Part shown: positions 1-8,647 of the stretch, piece by piece
Position numbering within the stretch: the stretch's first letter is position 1
Layout: every line of letters starts with the position of its first letter
From: Bacteroidaceae bacterium
GTDB taxonomy: Bacteria; Bacteroidota; Bacteroidia; Bacteroidales; Bacteroidaceae
Direction: 5' to 3'
Length of the DNA: 64,000 nt
NCBI GenBank assembly: GCA_017468985.1
Contig: JAFUHF010000054.1
Span: 1 to 64,000, forward strand
The notes under the pieces: generated by a model
Seen by the model: the letters and a program-made list of their open reading frames with translations, nothing else
Told to the model about the DNA's origin: nothing
Database searches by the model: none
Program-made: the position numbers and the translations under genes

Positions 1-176
1 TAGCACGTGTAAAAAACGTGATTCGGTCGCGAACATACCGAATACCACATGGAATTTTTATCAAAGAATTGTATACATTGCCAATTGGCATGTACATAAA
101 ACTTTATGACCAATTCTCCTATAGCTAAAAACTATAGTAAAAAATACAGGCTATTACATTGTATGAAAAAGAGTCA

Positions 177-710
177 CTATTGCACGACCTCTGTTATTTG
201 CTTTTTCTCGAATATATTCCAGAAATTCACATTAACGTAATATACGGTTTCGCCTTCTTTATTTCTTGACTTAAAGAGGCCTACATAGAATCCATTATCA
301 TTGTCTAAGTAGGTACTCATCTTCTCGGCACCAATGGGTTTTCGAATAATCTGAATACGAGGGTATCTGCCACGAAAAATGCTAAGCACATTATCATAGG
401 CTTCATAAGCCTCCGCTTTTGACTTATAGCTTTTAGAACCTGAAATAGAATAGAAATTACCACTTATTGGAGAAAAAATCAGACCCACTTTATCACATTC
501 TACGTCTGCCACCTCCACATCTGAAAGAAATAGATCACCCGATTTACCTACCGTATATTTCATTTCAGCCTTATCAAGGATTTGAACAGCATGTTCCTGA
601 GCCGTACCAAACGCACAATCAAAGAAAGTGGATTGCACCTTCTGAGTTTCACTTCCTAAGCCCCCTATGGACATCAGAATGTTTAAAAAGAATAATAAAC
701 AGAATTTCAT
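177..710 (-). CDS. Exported protein of unknown function, 177 aa
   Basis: I do not recognise the family. The first ~20 residues are hydrophobic (MKFCLLFFLNILMSIGG) and look like a Sec signal peptide, so the mature protein is probably periplasmic or envelope-bound. The mature part has two Cys residues (in TFFDCAFG and VECDKVG) and a predicted alpha/beta mix, with no known catalytic motif. The region is AT-rich compared with the downstream genes. A strong terminator lies between it and the ribosomal operon upstream on the same strand, so it is probably transcribed alone. The open frame, signal peptide and codon use support a real gene. Confidence 0.7.
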   Translation of the reverse strand: MKFCLLFFLNILMSIGGLGSETQKVQSTFFDCAFGTAQEHAVQILDKAEMKYTVGKSGDLFLSDVEVADVECDKVGLIFSPISGNFYSISGSKSYKSKAEAYEAYDNVLSIFRGRYPRIQIIRKPIGAEKMSTYLDNDNGFYVGLFKSRNKEGETVYYVNVNFWNIFEKKQITEVVQ

Positions 711-790
711 GACATCTTAATATTTATATAACACATTAAGCAACGTAAAATTACGAATTAATGTTGGATATTGAACTAAAAAGAGTACAA

Positions 791-821
791 AAAAGTGTGC
801 TATATTGAATAGCACACTTTT
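791..821 (-). terminator. Intrinsic terminator of the rpmB-rpmG-DUF4295 operon
   Basis: A perfect 13-bp stem (791-803 with 809-821, arm AAAAGTGTGCTAT) closes a 5-nt loop. A/T runs flank both sides, so it could work in both directions. It lies 34 nt past the stop codon of the DUF4295 gene and ends the three-gene ribosomal operon. Confidence 0.85.
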
Positions 822-854
822 CTTTTATCGAAATTAATGAACTTCCAAAAAGAA

Positions 855-1010
855 TTATTGGAAGAATTTCTTTACATCATCATTAGGAACCATCTTCTCG
901 TCAAAGATGTACGCACCAGTCTTAGGGCTCTTCACCAAACGGATCACCTTTGAATATGAACGACCGTCTTTATTACCCTCATGGAGGGTTGCCACTGTTT
1001 TTTTTGCCAT
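855..1010 (-). CDS. DUF4295 family protein, 51 aa (small ribosome-associated protein)
   Basis: This tiny gene reads MAKKTVATLHEGNKDGRSYS and ends VPNDDVKKFFQ. It starts with an ATG 8 nt after the rpmG stop codon and is the third gene of the rpmB-rpmG operon. Lysine-rich composition, size and linkage match the Bacteroidota-specific DUF4295 family. From memory, this family was found as an extra large-subunit protein (bL38) in the Flavobacterium johnsoniae ribosome; I could not check that here. It is probably a structural ribosomal protein made in step with L28 and L33. Confidence 0.88.
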   Translation of the reverse strand: MAKKTVATLHEGNKDGRSYSKVIRLVKSPKTGAYIFDEKMVPNDDVKKFFQ

Positions 1011-1018
1011 ATCCTAAA

Positions 1019-1207
1019 TTACTTTATTTCCTTATGAACTGTCATTCTCTTGAGAATGGGATTATACTTCTTCAACTCCATGCGGTCAGGAGTATTCTTA
1101 CGATTCTTAGTGGTAATGTAGCGAGAAGTTCCAGGCAGACCGCTATCTTTCATCTCGGTACACTCCAAGATAACCTGAACTCTATTTCCTTTAGTCTTTT
1201 TTGCCAT
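1019..1207 (-). CDS. rpmG: 50S ribosomal protein L33
   Basis: The 62-aa protein ([18 protein letters not shown]...) is a normal-length bacterial L33, with the conserved [20 protein letters not shown] segment near the centre. L33 is a large-subunit protein near the E site. The paired zinc-binding CxxC motifs of some L33 paralogues are absent (only one Cys), so this is the zinc-independent C- form. It sits between rpmB and DUF4295, 12 nt after rpmB. Confidence 0.97.
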   Translation of the reverse strand: MAKKTKGNRVQVILECTEMKDSGLPGTSRYITTKNRKNTPDRMELKKYNPILKRMTVHKEIK

Positions 1208-1219
1208 TATATTGAGATC

Positions 1220-1480
1220 TTAAGCAATTACTTTAATGTTCTTCCAATCGCAATAACCCTTGGCCACTGCATTCTTCAATGCTGCATCAAGTCCAACCTT
1301 GTTGATCATGCGCAATCCAGCTGCGCTTATGCTTAAACTAATCCAGCAGTCCTCTTCTACATAGTAGAACTTCTTGGTAAATAAGTTAAGGTCAAAGGTA
1401 CGCTTCGTACGACGCTTTGATTTGGAAACGTTGTTTCCAATCATGGCCTTCTTACCTGTAATTTGACAGATTTTCGACAT
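1220..1480 (-). CDS. rpmB: 50S ribosomal protein L28
   Basis: The 86-aa product starts [20 protein letters not shown], the conserved L28 N-terminus, and has the usual length. It is the first gene of the rpmB-rpmG-DUF4295 operon. A clear promoter lies 52-82 nt upstream, so the operon is expressed independently of cinA. Confidence 0.97.
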   Translation of the reverse strand: MSKICQITGKKAMIGNNVSKSKRRTKRTFDLNLFTKKFYYVEEDCWISLSISAAGLRMINKVGLDAALKNAVAKGYCDWKNIKVIA

Positions 1481-1531
1481 CGCTCTATTACTATTACTTT
1501 TATTTTTCTAATGGGTTTAATTTTCGGACTG

Positions 1532-1562
1532 CAAAGTTAGCATTAATAATTGAACATACCAA
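1532..1562 (-). promoter_or_regulatory. Promoter of the rpmB operon
   Basis: Read on the minus strand there is a -33 TTG (1560-1562), a 20-nt spacer and a -7 box TAACTTTG (1532-1539). This is a full match to the Bacteroidota primary-sigma promoter TTG-N19..21-TAnnTTTG. Confidence 0.85.
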
Positions 1563-1579
1563 TTAATAAGAAGAAAATT

Positions 1580-2080
1580 TTATTGATTCCCTGCATCTTC
1601 TATCAAAAAATCCAGAAACATGCGCAATAATTGTGCTGTTGCAATGATCGTATTCATCTCACGGCCCAATTTATGATAAACTTTTTTTGTAACCGATCGG
1701 TTCTTATTGCCAACGGCCACCCATATGGTTCCAAGAGGATTGTCGGGTGTGCCACCGGTGGGACCAGCAAATCCTGTCATAGCCAAGGCGTAATCAGTAT
1801 GGAAAAGCTGCAGAGCCCCTGTTACCATCTGGCGAGCGACCTCTTCGCAAACGGCGGAATTTGTTTCGATCACCTTCTTGTCCACGCCGAGCAATGATAC
1901 TTTCAAATCATTGGCATAACATATCATACTACCTCTGAAATAGGATGAACTTCCGGCAGGAAGCGTGAGGTAGGTGGCAATTCGTCCTGCACTACAGCTT
2001 TCCGCTGCAGAAACCGTACAACCCATCGCCCACAACAGCCTGTTGATTTCCCTACTCATAGAGTGAAGTAACAATTCCAT
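1580..2080 (-). CDS. CinA-family nicotinamide-nucleotide amidohydrolase
   Basis: The 166-aa protein is the stand-alone C-terminal CinA/PncC domain, which deamidates nicotinamide mononucleotide to nicotinate mononucleotide in pyridine-nucleotide salvage. Diagnostic segments are AAESCSAGRIATYL near residue 25 and AMTGFAGPTGGTPDNPLGTI near residue 100. The N-terminal MoCF-like domain of full-length CinA is absent, as is common. It follows tsaD on the same strand with a 30-nt gap. Confidence 0.9.
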   Translation of the reverse strand: MELLLHSMSREINRLLWAMGCTVSAAESCSAGRIATYLTLPAGSSSYFRGSMICYANDLKVSLLGVDKKVIETNSAVCEEVARQMVTGALQLFHTDYALAMTGFAGPTGGTPDNPLGTIWVAVGNKNRSVTKKVYHKLGREMNTIIATAQLLRMFLDFLIEDAGNQ

Positions 2081-2110
2081 CTGAAACGATAGCTGAATAA
2101 TGGGTATAAT

Positions 2111-3136
2111 TTATATGGACACGCGCGAATATGCCGGTAAGTCCAACGGACAAAAGTCTGCGTCCTGATACTTAAAGTATGCCGCCATTGCTATCATCGC
2201 CGCATTATCAGTGGTATAAGAAAATGGCGGTATGTATACATCCCATCCGCTATGGTCGCGTTTATCAATGAAAGCCTGACGCAACTTTGTGTTGGCAGAA
2301 ACGCCACCGGCTACGGCCACTCGCTTGATTCCCGTCTGCTTTACGGCAAGAGTCAGCTTTTTCATTAACACCTCCACAACCGTCTTCTCAAACGATGCAG
2401 CAAGATCGCATTTGTTTTCTTCGATAAAATCAGGATTCTCCTTCATCTTGTCACGCAGAAAGTAGAGCAGCGATGTTTTCAATCCACTGAAACTATAATC
2501 CAACCCTTTGACTAAAGGTTTGCTAAATTCGAAAGCATCAGCATTCCCTTGACGCGCCAATTTATCAATAATAGGTCCACCTGGATAGCCAAGTCCCATA
2601 AATTTGGAGCATTTATCTATGGTTTCACCTGCTGCATCATCAATGGTCTGTCCTAATATTTCCATCTTCTTGTAGCTGTCCACTTTCACTATTTGAGAAT
2701 TTCCTCCGCTCACAAGCAGACACAAAAAGGGAAACTCTGGATGCCGATTCTCCTTTCCTTCCTCACTGATGAAATGAGCCAGAATGTGGCCCTGAAGGTG
2801 GTTTACGTCAATCAACGGTATTCCCATAGCCACCGACAAGCCCTTAGCAAACGACACCCCTACCAAAAGCGACCCCATCAGTCCAGGGCCACGAGTAAAA
2901 CCGATGGCCGTAATATCTTCCTTATTGATACCAGCGCGCTTAATTGCCGTATCTACCGTTGGCAAGATGTTCTGCTCGTGTGCACGTGAAGCCAGTTCGG
3001 GCACCACACCGCCATAGTTACGGTGAACCTCCTGACCTGCCGTAGCCTGCCCCAGCAGCCAGCCGTTTTTGATCACGGCAGCCGATGTGTCGTCACAACT
3101 CGATTCTATGCCTAATATGATAATGTCTTTGGTCAT
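2111..3136 (-). CDS. tsaD: tRNA N6-adenosine threonylcarbamoyltransferase
   Basis: TsaD transfers the threonylcarbamoyl group from threonylcarbamoyl-AMP to A37 of ANN-decoding tRNAs, together with TsaB and TsaE. I start it at the ATG giving MTKDIIILGIESSCDDTSAA (341 aa, normal length). The frame stays open 22 codons upstream, but that would overlap map and lacks homology-like sequence. The metal-binding NHLQGH motif and the C-terminal TDNAAMIAM segment are present. It lies 11 nt after map, and the pair probably shares a message. Confidence 0.96.
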   Translation of the reverse strand: MTKDIIILGIESSCDDTSAAVIKNGWLLGQATAGQEVHRNYGGVVPELASRAHEQNILPTVDTAIKRAGINKEDITAIGFTRGPGLMGSLLVGVSFAKGLSVAMGIPLIDVNHLQGHILAHFISEEGKENRHPEFPFLCLLVSGGNSQIVKVDSYKKMEILGQTIDDAAGETIDKCSKFMGLGYPGGPIIDKLARQGNADAFEFSKPLVKGLDYSFSGLKTSLLYFLRDKMKENPDFIEENKCDLAASFEKTVVEVLMKKLTLAVKQTGIKRVAVAGGVSANTKLRQAFIDKRDHSGWDVYIPPFSYTTDNAAMIAMAAYFKYQDADFCPLDLPAYSRVSI

Positions 3137-3147
3137 CTTTAAACAAA

Positions 3148-4008
3148 TTAATATGAAAGCACTTCCAATCCGTGCTCTGTCATTACGAATGTATGCTCCC
3201 ACTGCGCACTGGGCAGTTCGTCCTCAGTCACCACCGTCCATCCGTCCTCTTCGTCCACGAATACTTCCCAAGTCCCCATATTGATCATCGGCTCTATGGT
3301 GAACACCATTCCTGGCACTATCACCATTCCCGTTCCGCTGCGGCCGTAATGATCCACATCAGGATCTTCATGGAAGGCCAAACCAACGCCATGACCACAA
3401 AGGTCGCGCACTACCGAATATCCGTTCTGGTGAGCATATTTCGTTATCGCACCAGCTATGTCGCCCAAGCGGCCGAAAGGTTTTGCTGCCTTGGCACCCA
3501 ATTGCAGGCAGTCCCAGGCTACGTCTACCAATCTCTGCTTCTCCTGTGTCGTTTCGCCTATCACGAACATGCGCGAAGCATCGCTGTAGTAGCCGTTATA
3601 TATCGTGGTAACGTCCACATTTACGATGTCCCCGTCGAGTATCATTTCTTCATCATTGGGAATGCCATGACACACCACTTCGTTAATGCTAACGCAGACG
3701 CTCTTGGGAAATCCTTCATAGTGGAGCGGAGCCGGCGTAGCCCCGTGCGACGTGGTATAGTCATAGACCAGCCGATCAATATCTCCGGTGGTCATGCCGG
3801 CTTTTATCTCAGCGGCCACTGCGTCAAGCACACCCGTATTGATTACGCCGCTTCGACGAATGCCTTCTATCTGTTCCGGTGTCTTAATCATCGATCGGCG
3901 AGGCACCAGAAGCCCTTCTTCTTGCATCGCCAGCATCTTTTCATCCAGTTCTGTCAGCGGTTCGCCCTTGGGCACTATCCAATTCTTTTTTATTCTCTTC
4001 TTGTTCAT
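3148..4008 (-). CDS. map: Type I methionine aminopeptidase
   Basis: The protein removes the initiator methionine from nascent proteins. Metal ligands are visible in VNVDVTTIYNGYYSDASRM (two Asp), LCGHGVGLAFHEDP (His), FTIEPMI (Glu) and the final VVTEDE Glu. At 286 aa it has an N-terminal extension of ~35 residues (MNKKRIKKNWIVPKGEPLTE...) before the pita-bread fold, seen in several Bacteroidota enzymes. It is followed by tsaD on the same strand. Confidence 0.95.
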   Translation of the reverse strand: MNKKRIKKNWIVPKGEPLTELDEKMLAMQEEGLLVPRRSMIKTPEQIEGIRRSGVINTGVLDAVAAEIKAGMTTGDIDRLVYDYTTSHGATPAPLHYEGFPKSVCVSINEVVCHGIPNDEEMILDGDIVNVDVTTIYNGYYSDASRMFVIGETTQEKQRLVDVAWDCLQLGAKAAKPFGRLGDIAGAITKYAHQNGYSVVRDLCGHGVGLAFHEDPDVDHYGRSGTGMVIVPGMVFTIEPMINMGTWEVFVDEEDGWTVVTEDELPSAQWEHTFVMTEHGLEVLSY

Positions 4009-4080
4009 GTTCTTTCTTCCGAAGTCGGATTTTTCGGCTACAATCGTGCGGTTAAGCTTTTCTTTTTATAACGCCAGGCC

Positions 4081-4992
4081 TCACTTCCTGATCAGCACCA
4101 GTTCGCCCACGGCAGGCACGTAGTCGGGACTCAGATGATTTATATCATACAGTGTCTTCACGCGCATTCCATAGCGCTGGGCCAGATCGTAGAGCGATTC
4201 GCCCTCCTTCATGATGTGATATACGTCCTTATATTGTTTATCGGCCTTCTTCTGCTTTTTCTGGAAATAAACGATGTCGCCTATCTGCAACTTATAACGC
4301 TTGTCCACTTCGTTATACTTTCTCAACTTACGCTCCGAGACGTCCATCTCTTTTGCAATGGCTTTATAGGTATCGCCAGGCTCCGCAATGGTGTAGAAGT
4401 TGTGGTTACACATATACACCTCGTGAAGCATAGAATATTCGTCGCCTTTCGAAGCATTCCTCTGAATGTTGCTCAAAGAATAGTGGTCAATCTGGGCCAA
4501 TCCGTAGTCTTCTATGAGCTGTATCAGAATATCGGCATAACGGGGATTGGTTGCATAACCTGCAGCCTTCAGACCTCTCGCCCATCCGCGGTAGTCGTGA
4601 ATTTTCAGGCTGAAGAGGCCAGCATATCGGCGGTTGGATGTCAGAAACAGGGAATGGTCTACATACGAGTCACGCACGGACTTATATACCCGAAAATGCT
4701 CATTAGGGGCATCGTCGTTCACCAGCATATAGGGTCCAGTCCAGCTACCGCCACACTTTATGCCGAAATGGTTCTTTCCTTCTGTGGCCAGCCGGCTTTG
4801 TCCGGCATTACTCTCCAGTAATCCTTGCGCCAGCGTAATGCTGGCTGGAATTTTGTAACGCTCCATTTGTTCCACCGCCATGACCATATATTGATTAATA
4901 TAGTTCTGGTAGTGTTCGCGCTGTGCAGATAAACTCAGGGGGAGCAACAATCCTCCAATGATCAGGGCCAATATCCGTACAAGTCTTGTCAT
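4081..4992 (-). CDS. Exported glucosaminidase (GH73-like) with LysM repeats
   Basis: This is a predicted peptidoglycan hydrolase. A signal peptide (MTRLVRILALIIGGLLLPLSLSA) precedes a glucosaminidase/FlgJ-type domain at ~35-175, with ITLAQGLLESNAGQSRLA holding the probable catalytic Glu and FGIKCGGSWTG following. Two LysM modules follow, at ~197-243 (YTIAEPGDTYKAIAKEMDVS) and ~258-302 (YHIMKEGESLYDLAQRYGM), which should bind glycan strands. It is probably periplasmic and acts in wall remodelling. It lies between murF-alr and map, and has its own -7 element upstream. Confidence 0.9.
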   Translation of the reverse strand: MTRLVRILALIIGGLLLPLSLSAQREHYQNYINQYMVMAVEQMERYKIPASITLAQGLLESNAGQSRLATEGKNHFGIKCGGSWTGPYMLVNDDAPNEHFRVYKSVRDSYVDHSLFLTSNRRYAGLFSLKIHDYRGWARGLKAAGYATNPRYADILIQLIEDYGLAQIDHYSLSNIQRNASKGDEYSMLHEVYMCNHNFYTIAEPGDTYKAIAKEMDVSERKLRKYNEVDKRYKLQIGDIVYFQKKQKKADKQYKDVYHIMKEGESLYDLAQRYGMRVKTLYDINHLSPDYVPAVGELVLIRK

Positions 4993-5020
4993 GAAAAAGC
5001 TGATACCGATTTTCGAACTG

Positions 5021-5028
5021 CAAACTTA
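5021..5028 (-). promoter_or_regulatory. -7 element upstream of the glucosaminidase gene
   Basis: On the minus strand this reads TAAGTTTG, a match to TAnnTTTG, 29 nt before the start codon. No clear -33 TTG is present. Confidence 0.55.
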
Positions 5029-5054
5029 GTTAAATATTTCCACATGAATGGACT

Positions 5055-7523
5055 TTAATCCTGAAAATAGATACGCTTCACCCGTTCACTTACCGAAGTA
5101 AGAATTTCGTAAGGAATGGTACCCAGCAAGTCGCTCAATACGGTTACGGGCAGTTCGTCGCCAAAGATGATGGCTTCGTCGCCTTCTTCGCAATCTATTT
5201 CCGTCACATCTATCATGCACACGTCCATGCAGATGTTGCCCACGTAGTGCGCCTTCCGTCCGTTCACCAAGCAGTAACCCTTGCCATTGCCCAGGTGGCG
5301 GTCCAGTCCGTCGGCATAGCCTATGGGCAACGCCGCTATGCGGCTGTCGCGTTTCAGGTATTCCTTCCGGCTGTAGCCCACGCTGTCGCCTGCCGGTACG
5401 TCGTGGATTTGCAGTATCGTTGTGCGTAGCGTACTGACGTTGCGTAGCATTCTGTTAGAATGTGGATCTATGCCATAAAGTCCCAGTCCCAACCTCACCA
5501 TATCAAGGTGATACTGTGGAAATCTCTCGATGCCGGCCGTATTACAGATGTGTCGGAGTATGGGATACGGAAAGGCAGCAGCAATCTTCTGGCTGGCCTC
5601 ATTGAATACGCGGAATTGCTGTTCCGTGAACGCGTTGAAGTCGCCATCCGAACCCACAAAATGCGAAAACACAGACCTTACCACCAGCGCCGACTGCCCT
5701 TTCAGGTAACGGATGAGCCGAGGCACATCCTCCACCGGATGAAAGCCTAATCGGTGCATTCCCGTGTCTAATTTCAGGTGAATCGGAAAGTTCGATACGC
5801 CCTCCTGCTCTGCGGCGCGCACCAATTCTTCCAACAGGCGAAAGCTATATACTTCGGGTTCGAGTCCGTACTCAAACAGATCACGGAAGGCCGATTTTTC
5901 AGGATTCATCACCATGACGTTTCCCGTTATGCCCCTACGTCGCAGGGTGGCGCCCTCGTCGGCCACAGCTACGGCCAGAAAATGTGCTCCCTGGTCTTGC
6001 AGGGTCTTGGCTACCTCCAGTGCGCCGGCCCCATAGGCTGAGGCCTTCACCATACACACCATGCGCGTGTCCGGACGCAACATGTTGCGGTAGTAGTTCA
6101 GGTTGTCGATGAGCGCACTCAGGTTGATGCTGAGCGTCGTTTCGTTTTCCTTGAGTGAAAGGTGGGCAATGATGCGGTCGAAGCGGAACATTCGCGCCCC
6201 TTTGCACAAGATGGCGGCATGATGCAGCCTGCTGAGCATTTCCGACCGCAACAGCTCGTCCACCGACTGAAAACATTGTGTCTCCATCCGAAACAGCTCC
6301 ACGTAATGCCCAATGTCCTTGCCCACTGCCACCAGCAAGTCGATGCCGGCATTGTTTACAATCAGCGCAATCTCGGCGTACAGACCGGCAAGGTCGCGGC
6401 CCGTCTGCAACATGTCACTCAGTATGAGTACCTTCCTTTTTTCCTTTCCCTTTTGCCTGCGATTCATGAAGTCGAGCGCAATCTCCAGGGATTTCACGTC
6501 TGAGTTATACGTGTCGCTGATCAGTGTGCAGCCGTTGATGCCTTCCTTCACCTCTAAGCGCATGGCTACAGGTTCCAGGCGCGCCATCCGTTCGGCTATC
6601 TCGCAACTCCCGAGTCCCATGTGCAAGCACACTGCCAGACAGTGAATCGCACACGACAGCGAAGCCTCCGACGTAAAGGGGATGCTCACGTCCTGCGACG
6701 CTTGTCCCATAAAGACGTAGGAGAACGAAGTATCTTCGACCGTTTTCTTTACATTATATATATATAAGGAAGCATCCCTGTCCTTCATCGACCATCCTAT
6801 ACGCTTCACGCTTTTGCTCAGTCCTTCTGCACAGTGGCGCGTCATTTCCTCGTCGGCATTATACACCAAGGTTCCCGTCTCCTGAAACAACAGGAATTTC
6901 TCCCTGCATTTTTGCTCCATCGAGCTGAAGTGCTCCTGATGAGCCTCTCCTATGTTGGTCATCACGCCAATAGTGGGCCTGACGATGCGTTCCAATGCGG
7001 CCATCTCCCCCACTTCGGAGATACCGGCCTCGAAAATGCCCACTTCGCTCCGTCCGTCAAGCAAGCAGACCGATAGGGGCACTCCAATCTGCGAATTATA
7101 GCTTCGGGGGCTGCGTGTTACTACCCTGTCCGCACTCAGCAGCTGCCAGAGCCACTCTTTTACGATGGTTTTTCCGTTACTGCCGGTGATGCCTACCACG
7201 GGAATCTGGTATAGCCCACGGTGATGGGCCCCAATGCGTTGCAAGGCAGCCCGTGTGTTTTCCGTTTGCAGGAAATTGGCATCCCTGTAGTTGCCCACCT
7301 CTTGCGGCAGGCTTTCCACTACGAAATTTCTCACCCCTCTTTCGTAGAGCGAGCTGATGTATCGGTGGCCGTCGCCGTGGTCCGATTTCAGGGCGAAGAA
7401 AAGGGAGTTCTCGGGAAATACCAACGAACGGCTGTCCGTAAGCAGCCAGTTGATTTTGGCTGGAGCATCGCCATGCCGACGTGCTCCTATGATAGAAGTG
7501 ATTTCGTCAATACTGTATTCCAT
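5055..7523 (-). CDS. Bifunctional MurF ligase / alanine racemase
   Basis: The 822-aa fusion joins two steps that use D-alanine. Residues ~1-455 are UDP-MurNAc-tripeptide:D-Ala-D-Ala ligase, with P-loop GITGSNGKTIVKEW near 115. Residues ~465-822 are a PLP-dependent alanine racemase, with the PLP lysine in MVCMVKASAYGAG and C-terminal motifs PIGYADGLDR and GNICMDVCMIDV. The enzyme is cytoplasmic and feeds lipid II synthesis. The fusion is characteristic of Bacteroidota. Its start overlaps the end of the GSCFA gene by 17 nt, which implies co-transcription. Confidence 0.96.
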   Translation of the reverse strand: MEYSIDEITSIIGARRHGDAPAKINWLLTDSRSLVFPENSLFFALKSDHGDGHRYISSLYERGVRNFVVESLPQEVGNYRDANFLQTENTRAALQRIGAHHRGLYQIPVVGITGSNGKTIVKEWLWQLLSADRVVTRSPRSYNSQIGVPLSVCLLDGRSEVGIFEAGISEVGEMAALERIVRPTIGVMTNIGEAHQEHFSSMEQKCREKFLLFQETGTLVYNADEEMTRHCAEGLSKSVKRIGWSMKDRDASLYIYNVKKTVEDTSFSYVFMGQASQDVSIPFTSEASLSCAIHCLAVCLHMGLGSCEIAERMARLEPVAMRLEVKEGINGCTLISDTYNSDVKSLEIALDFMNRRQKGKEKRKVLILSDMLQTGRDLAGLYAEIALIVNNAGIDLLVAVGKDIGHYVELFRMETQCFQSVDELLRSEMLSRLHHAAILCKGARMFRFDRIIAHLSLKENETTLSINLSALIDNLNYYRNMLRPDTRMVCMVKASAYGAGALEVAKTLQDQGAHFLAVAVADEGATLRRRGITGNVMVMNPEKSAFRDLFEYGLEPEVYSFRLLEELVRAAEQEGVSNFPIHLKLDTGMHRLGFHPVEDVPRLIRYLKGQSALVVRSVFSHFVGSDGDFNAFTEQQFRVFNEASQKIAAAFPYPILRHICNTAGIERFPQYHLDMVRLGLGLYGIDPHSNRMLRNVSTLRTTILQIHDVPAGDSVGYSRKEYLKRDSRIAALPIGYADGLDRHLGNGKGYCLVNGRKAHYVGNICMDVCMIDVTEIDCEEGDEAIIFGDELPVTVLSDLLGTIPYEILTSVSERVKRIYFQD

Positions 7524-8550
7524 CTTGCAATGAGTCTAAACGGGACCGCACTTCTGCCCTCTCCGTTTGAAATGCAAAATTGGGATATTTTCTTTGAAGA
7601 CGGTCTATTTCCTTCTGCAAATTCTCCAAAAACCTTCTGTAGGTTTCCCCCATCCTGCTGATGGGCCGATGGGCCAGGCTGAGTCTTGCCTTCTCCCATT
7701 CGCTGATGAATTGCCTCGCTTCTTCGGTCATCCAGTCCTCCCTAAAGCGCTGCCATACATAGTCCACGGCTTGCTCTGACGGATGGAGCATGTCGGCCGC
7801 ATAGAAGCGGTAGTCGCGCAGTTCGTCCATCAACAGCTCGTAAGCCGGGAAGTAGTGGCATCTGGGGGCATATTCTTTCACCATCCGCTCCACGCTCAGC
7901 AGCAACGTTGCCTTGCTCAGCTGGCTTCCGTGGAAGCCGTATTTAGCGTAGCGATACGGGCTCACGGTCATCACGATGTTCAGGCCCGGATGCCGGTCCA
8001 TCAGGCGGCGCAACACGGCTGCCTCGTCCACGATTTCGTCCACCGTCAGCTCCCGTTCCTCAAACAGCGCAGCCGACTGTTTGTGGCAGTTGGCCACGCA
8101 GTGGTTCGTGCCGCGCAAGCGGTAGACGTGGTTAGTGCCAAAGGTGAGCATCAGGAGGTCGGCGCCGTTCAGGACATCGGCTGCCCGTTGCAGTTCGCGG
8201 TCCAGTCGCTCAAGGCATTCTTCACGGGTGGCATACGAAAACTCGGTGGAAAACAGCCAGCTTCGCCAGGTTCCCTCCGTCTCAAAGAGGGTTTCCTCCA
8301 ACCGCTGGCGGCCGGTCTCGGCGTAGTCTGCCATCAGGTCTAACGCCCTGAAGATACTCTCAGGATTATAGAGCACTCCGAAGGGATTCACCACGGCGTG
8401 CAGCTTTTCCTCAGCCATGCGCCCTCCCACGTGCTGTGCAAAGCAGGACCCCAGTAGCAGGCACCGATCGTTCAGCTCCATGCGCAACCCTGGCGACGAC
8501 GTGTCTACCCTTACAAAGAAGTTTTTCCTATCCATCCTGTTTGATGCCAT
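7507..8550 (-). CDS. GSCFA domain-containing protein
   Basis: The name-giving motif is visible as LLGSCFAQHVGGRMAEEK near residue 32, followed by the family features MLTFGTNHVYRL and VMTVSPYRYAKYGFHGSQLS. GSCFA proteins have an SGNH-hydrolase-like fold, but their substrate is not established. There is no signal peptide, so it is predicted to be cytoplasmic. It heads the operon with murF-alr, and its promoter lies back-to-back with that of dxs. A link to cell-wall metabolism is only inferred from linkage. Confidence 0.9.
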   Translation of the reverse strand: MASNRMDRKNFFVRVDTSSPGLRMELNDRCLLLGSCFAQHVGGRMAEEKLHAVVNPFGVLYNPESIFRALDLMADYAETGRQRLEETLFETEGTWRSWLFSTEFSYATREECLERLDRELQRAADVLNGADLLMLTFGTNHVYRLRGTNHCVANCHKQSAALFEERELTVDEIVDEAAVLRRLMDRHPGLNIVMTVSPYRYAKYGFHGSQLSKATLLLSVERMVKEYAPRCHYFPAYELLMDELRDYRFYAADMLHPSEQAVDYVWQRFREDWMTEEARQFISEWEKARLSLAHRPISRMGETYRRFLENLQKEIDRLQRKYPNFAFQTERAEVRSRLDSLQDGIQY

Positions 8551-8589
8551 TTTGTATAAAGAGGCGTGCCGGTTCTAAAAATTCCGTGG

Positions 8590-8597
8590 CAAAATTA
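8590..8597 (-). promoter_or_regulatory. -7 element of the GSCFA-murF operon
   Basis: TAATTTTG on the minus strand, 40 nt upstream of the GSCFA start and only 22 nt from the oppositely oriented dxs -7 box. Polymerase binding at the two divergent promoters is likely to interfere. Confidence 0.6.
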
Positions 8598-8619
8598 GGC
8601 ATTTACCGCAACTAAGTAC

Positions 8620-8627
8620 TAAATTTG
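8620..8627 (+). promoter_or_regulatory. -7 element of dxs
   Basis: TAAATTTG, 20 nt before the dxs ATG, fits TAnnTTTG. No good -33 TTG is seen at the expected distance. Confidence 0.6.
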
Positions 8628-8647
8628 CAAGAATATTTGCAAAGAAG

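Noticed and set aside
4..20. Small inverted repeat CACGT...ACGTG at the window start
   Set aside because: Five-bp arms at the very edge with no gene context; likely chance.
5055..7523. MurF-alanine racemase fusion as a novelty
   Set aside because: This fusion is a known Bacteroidota trait and both halves look normal.
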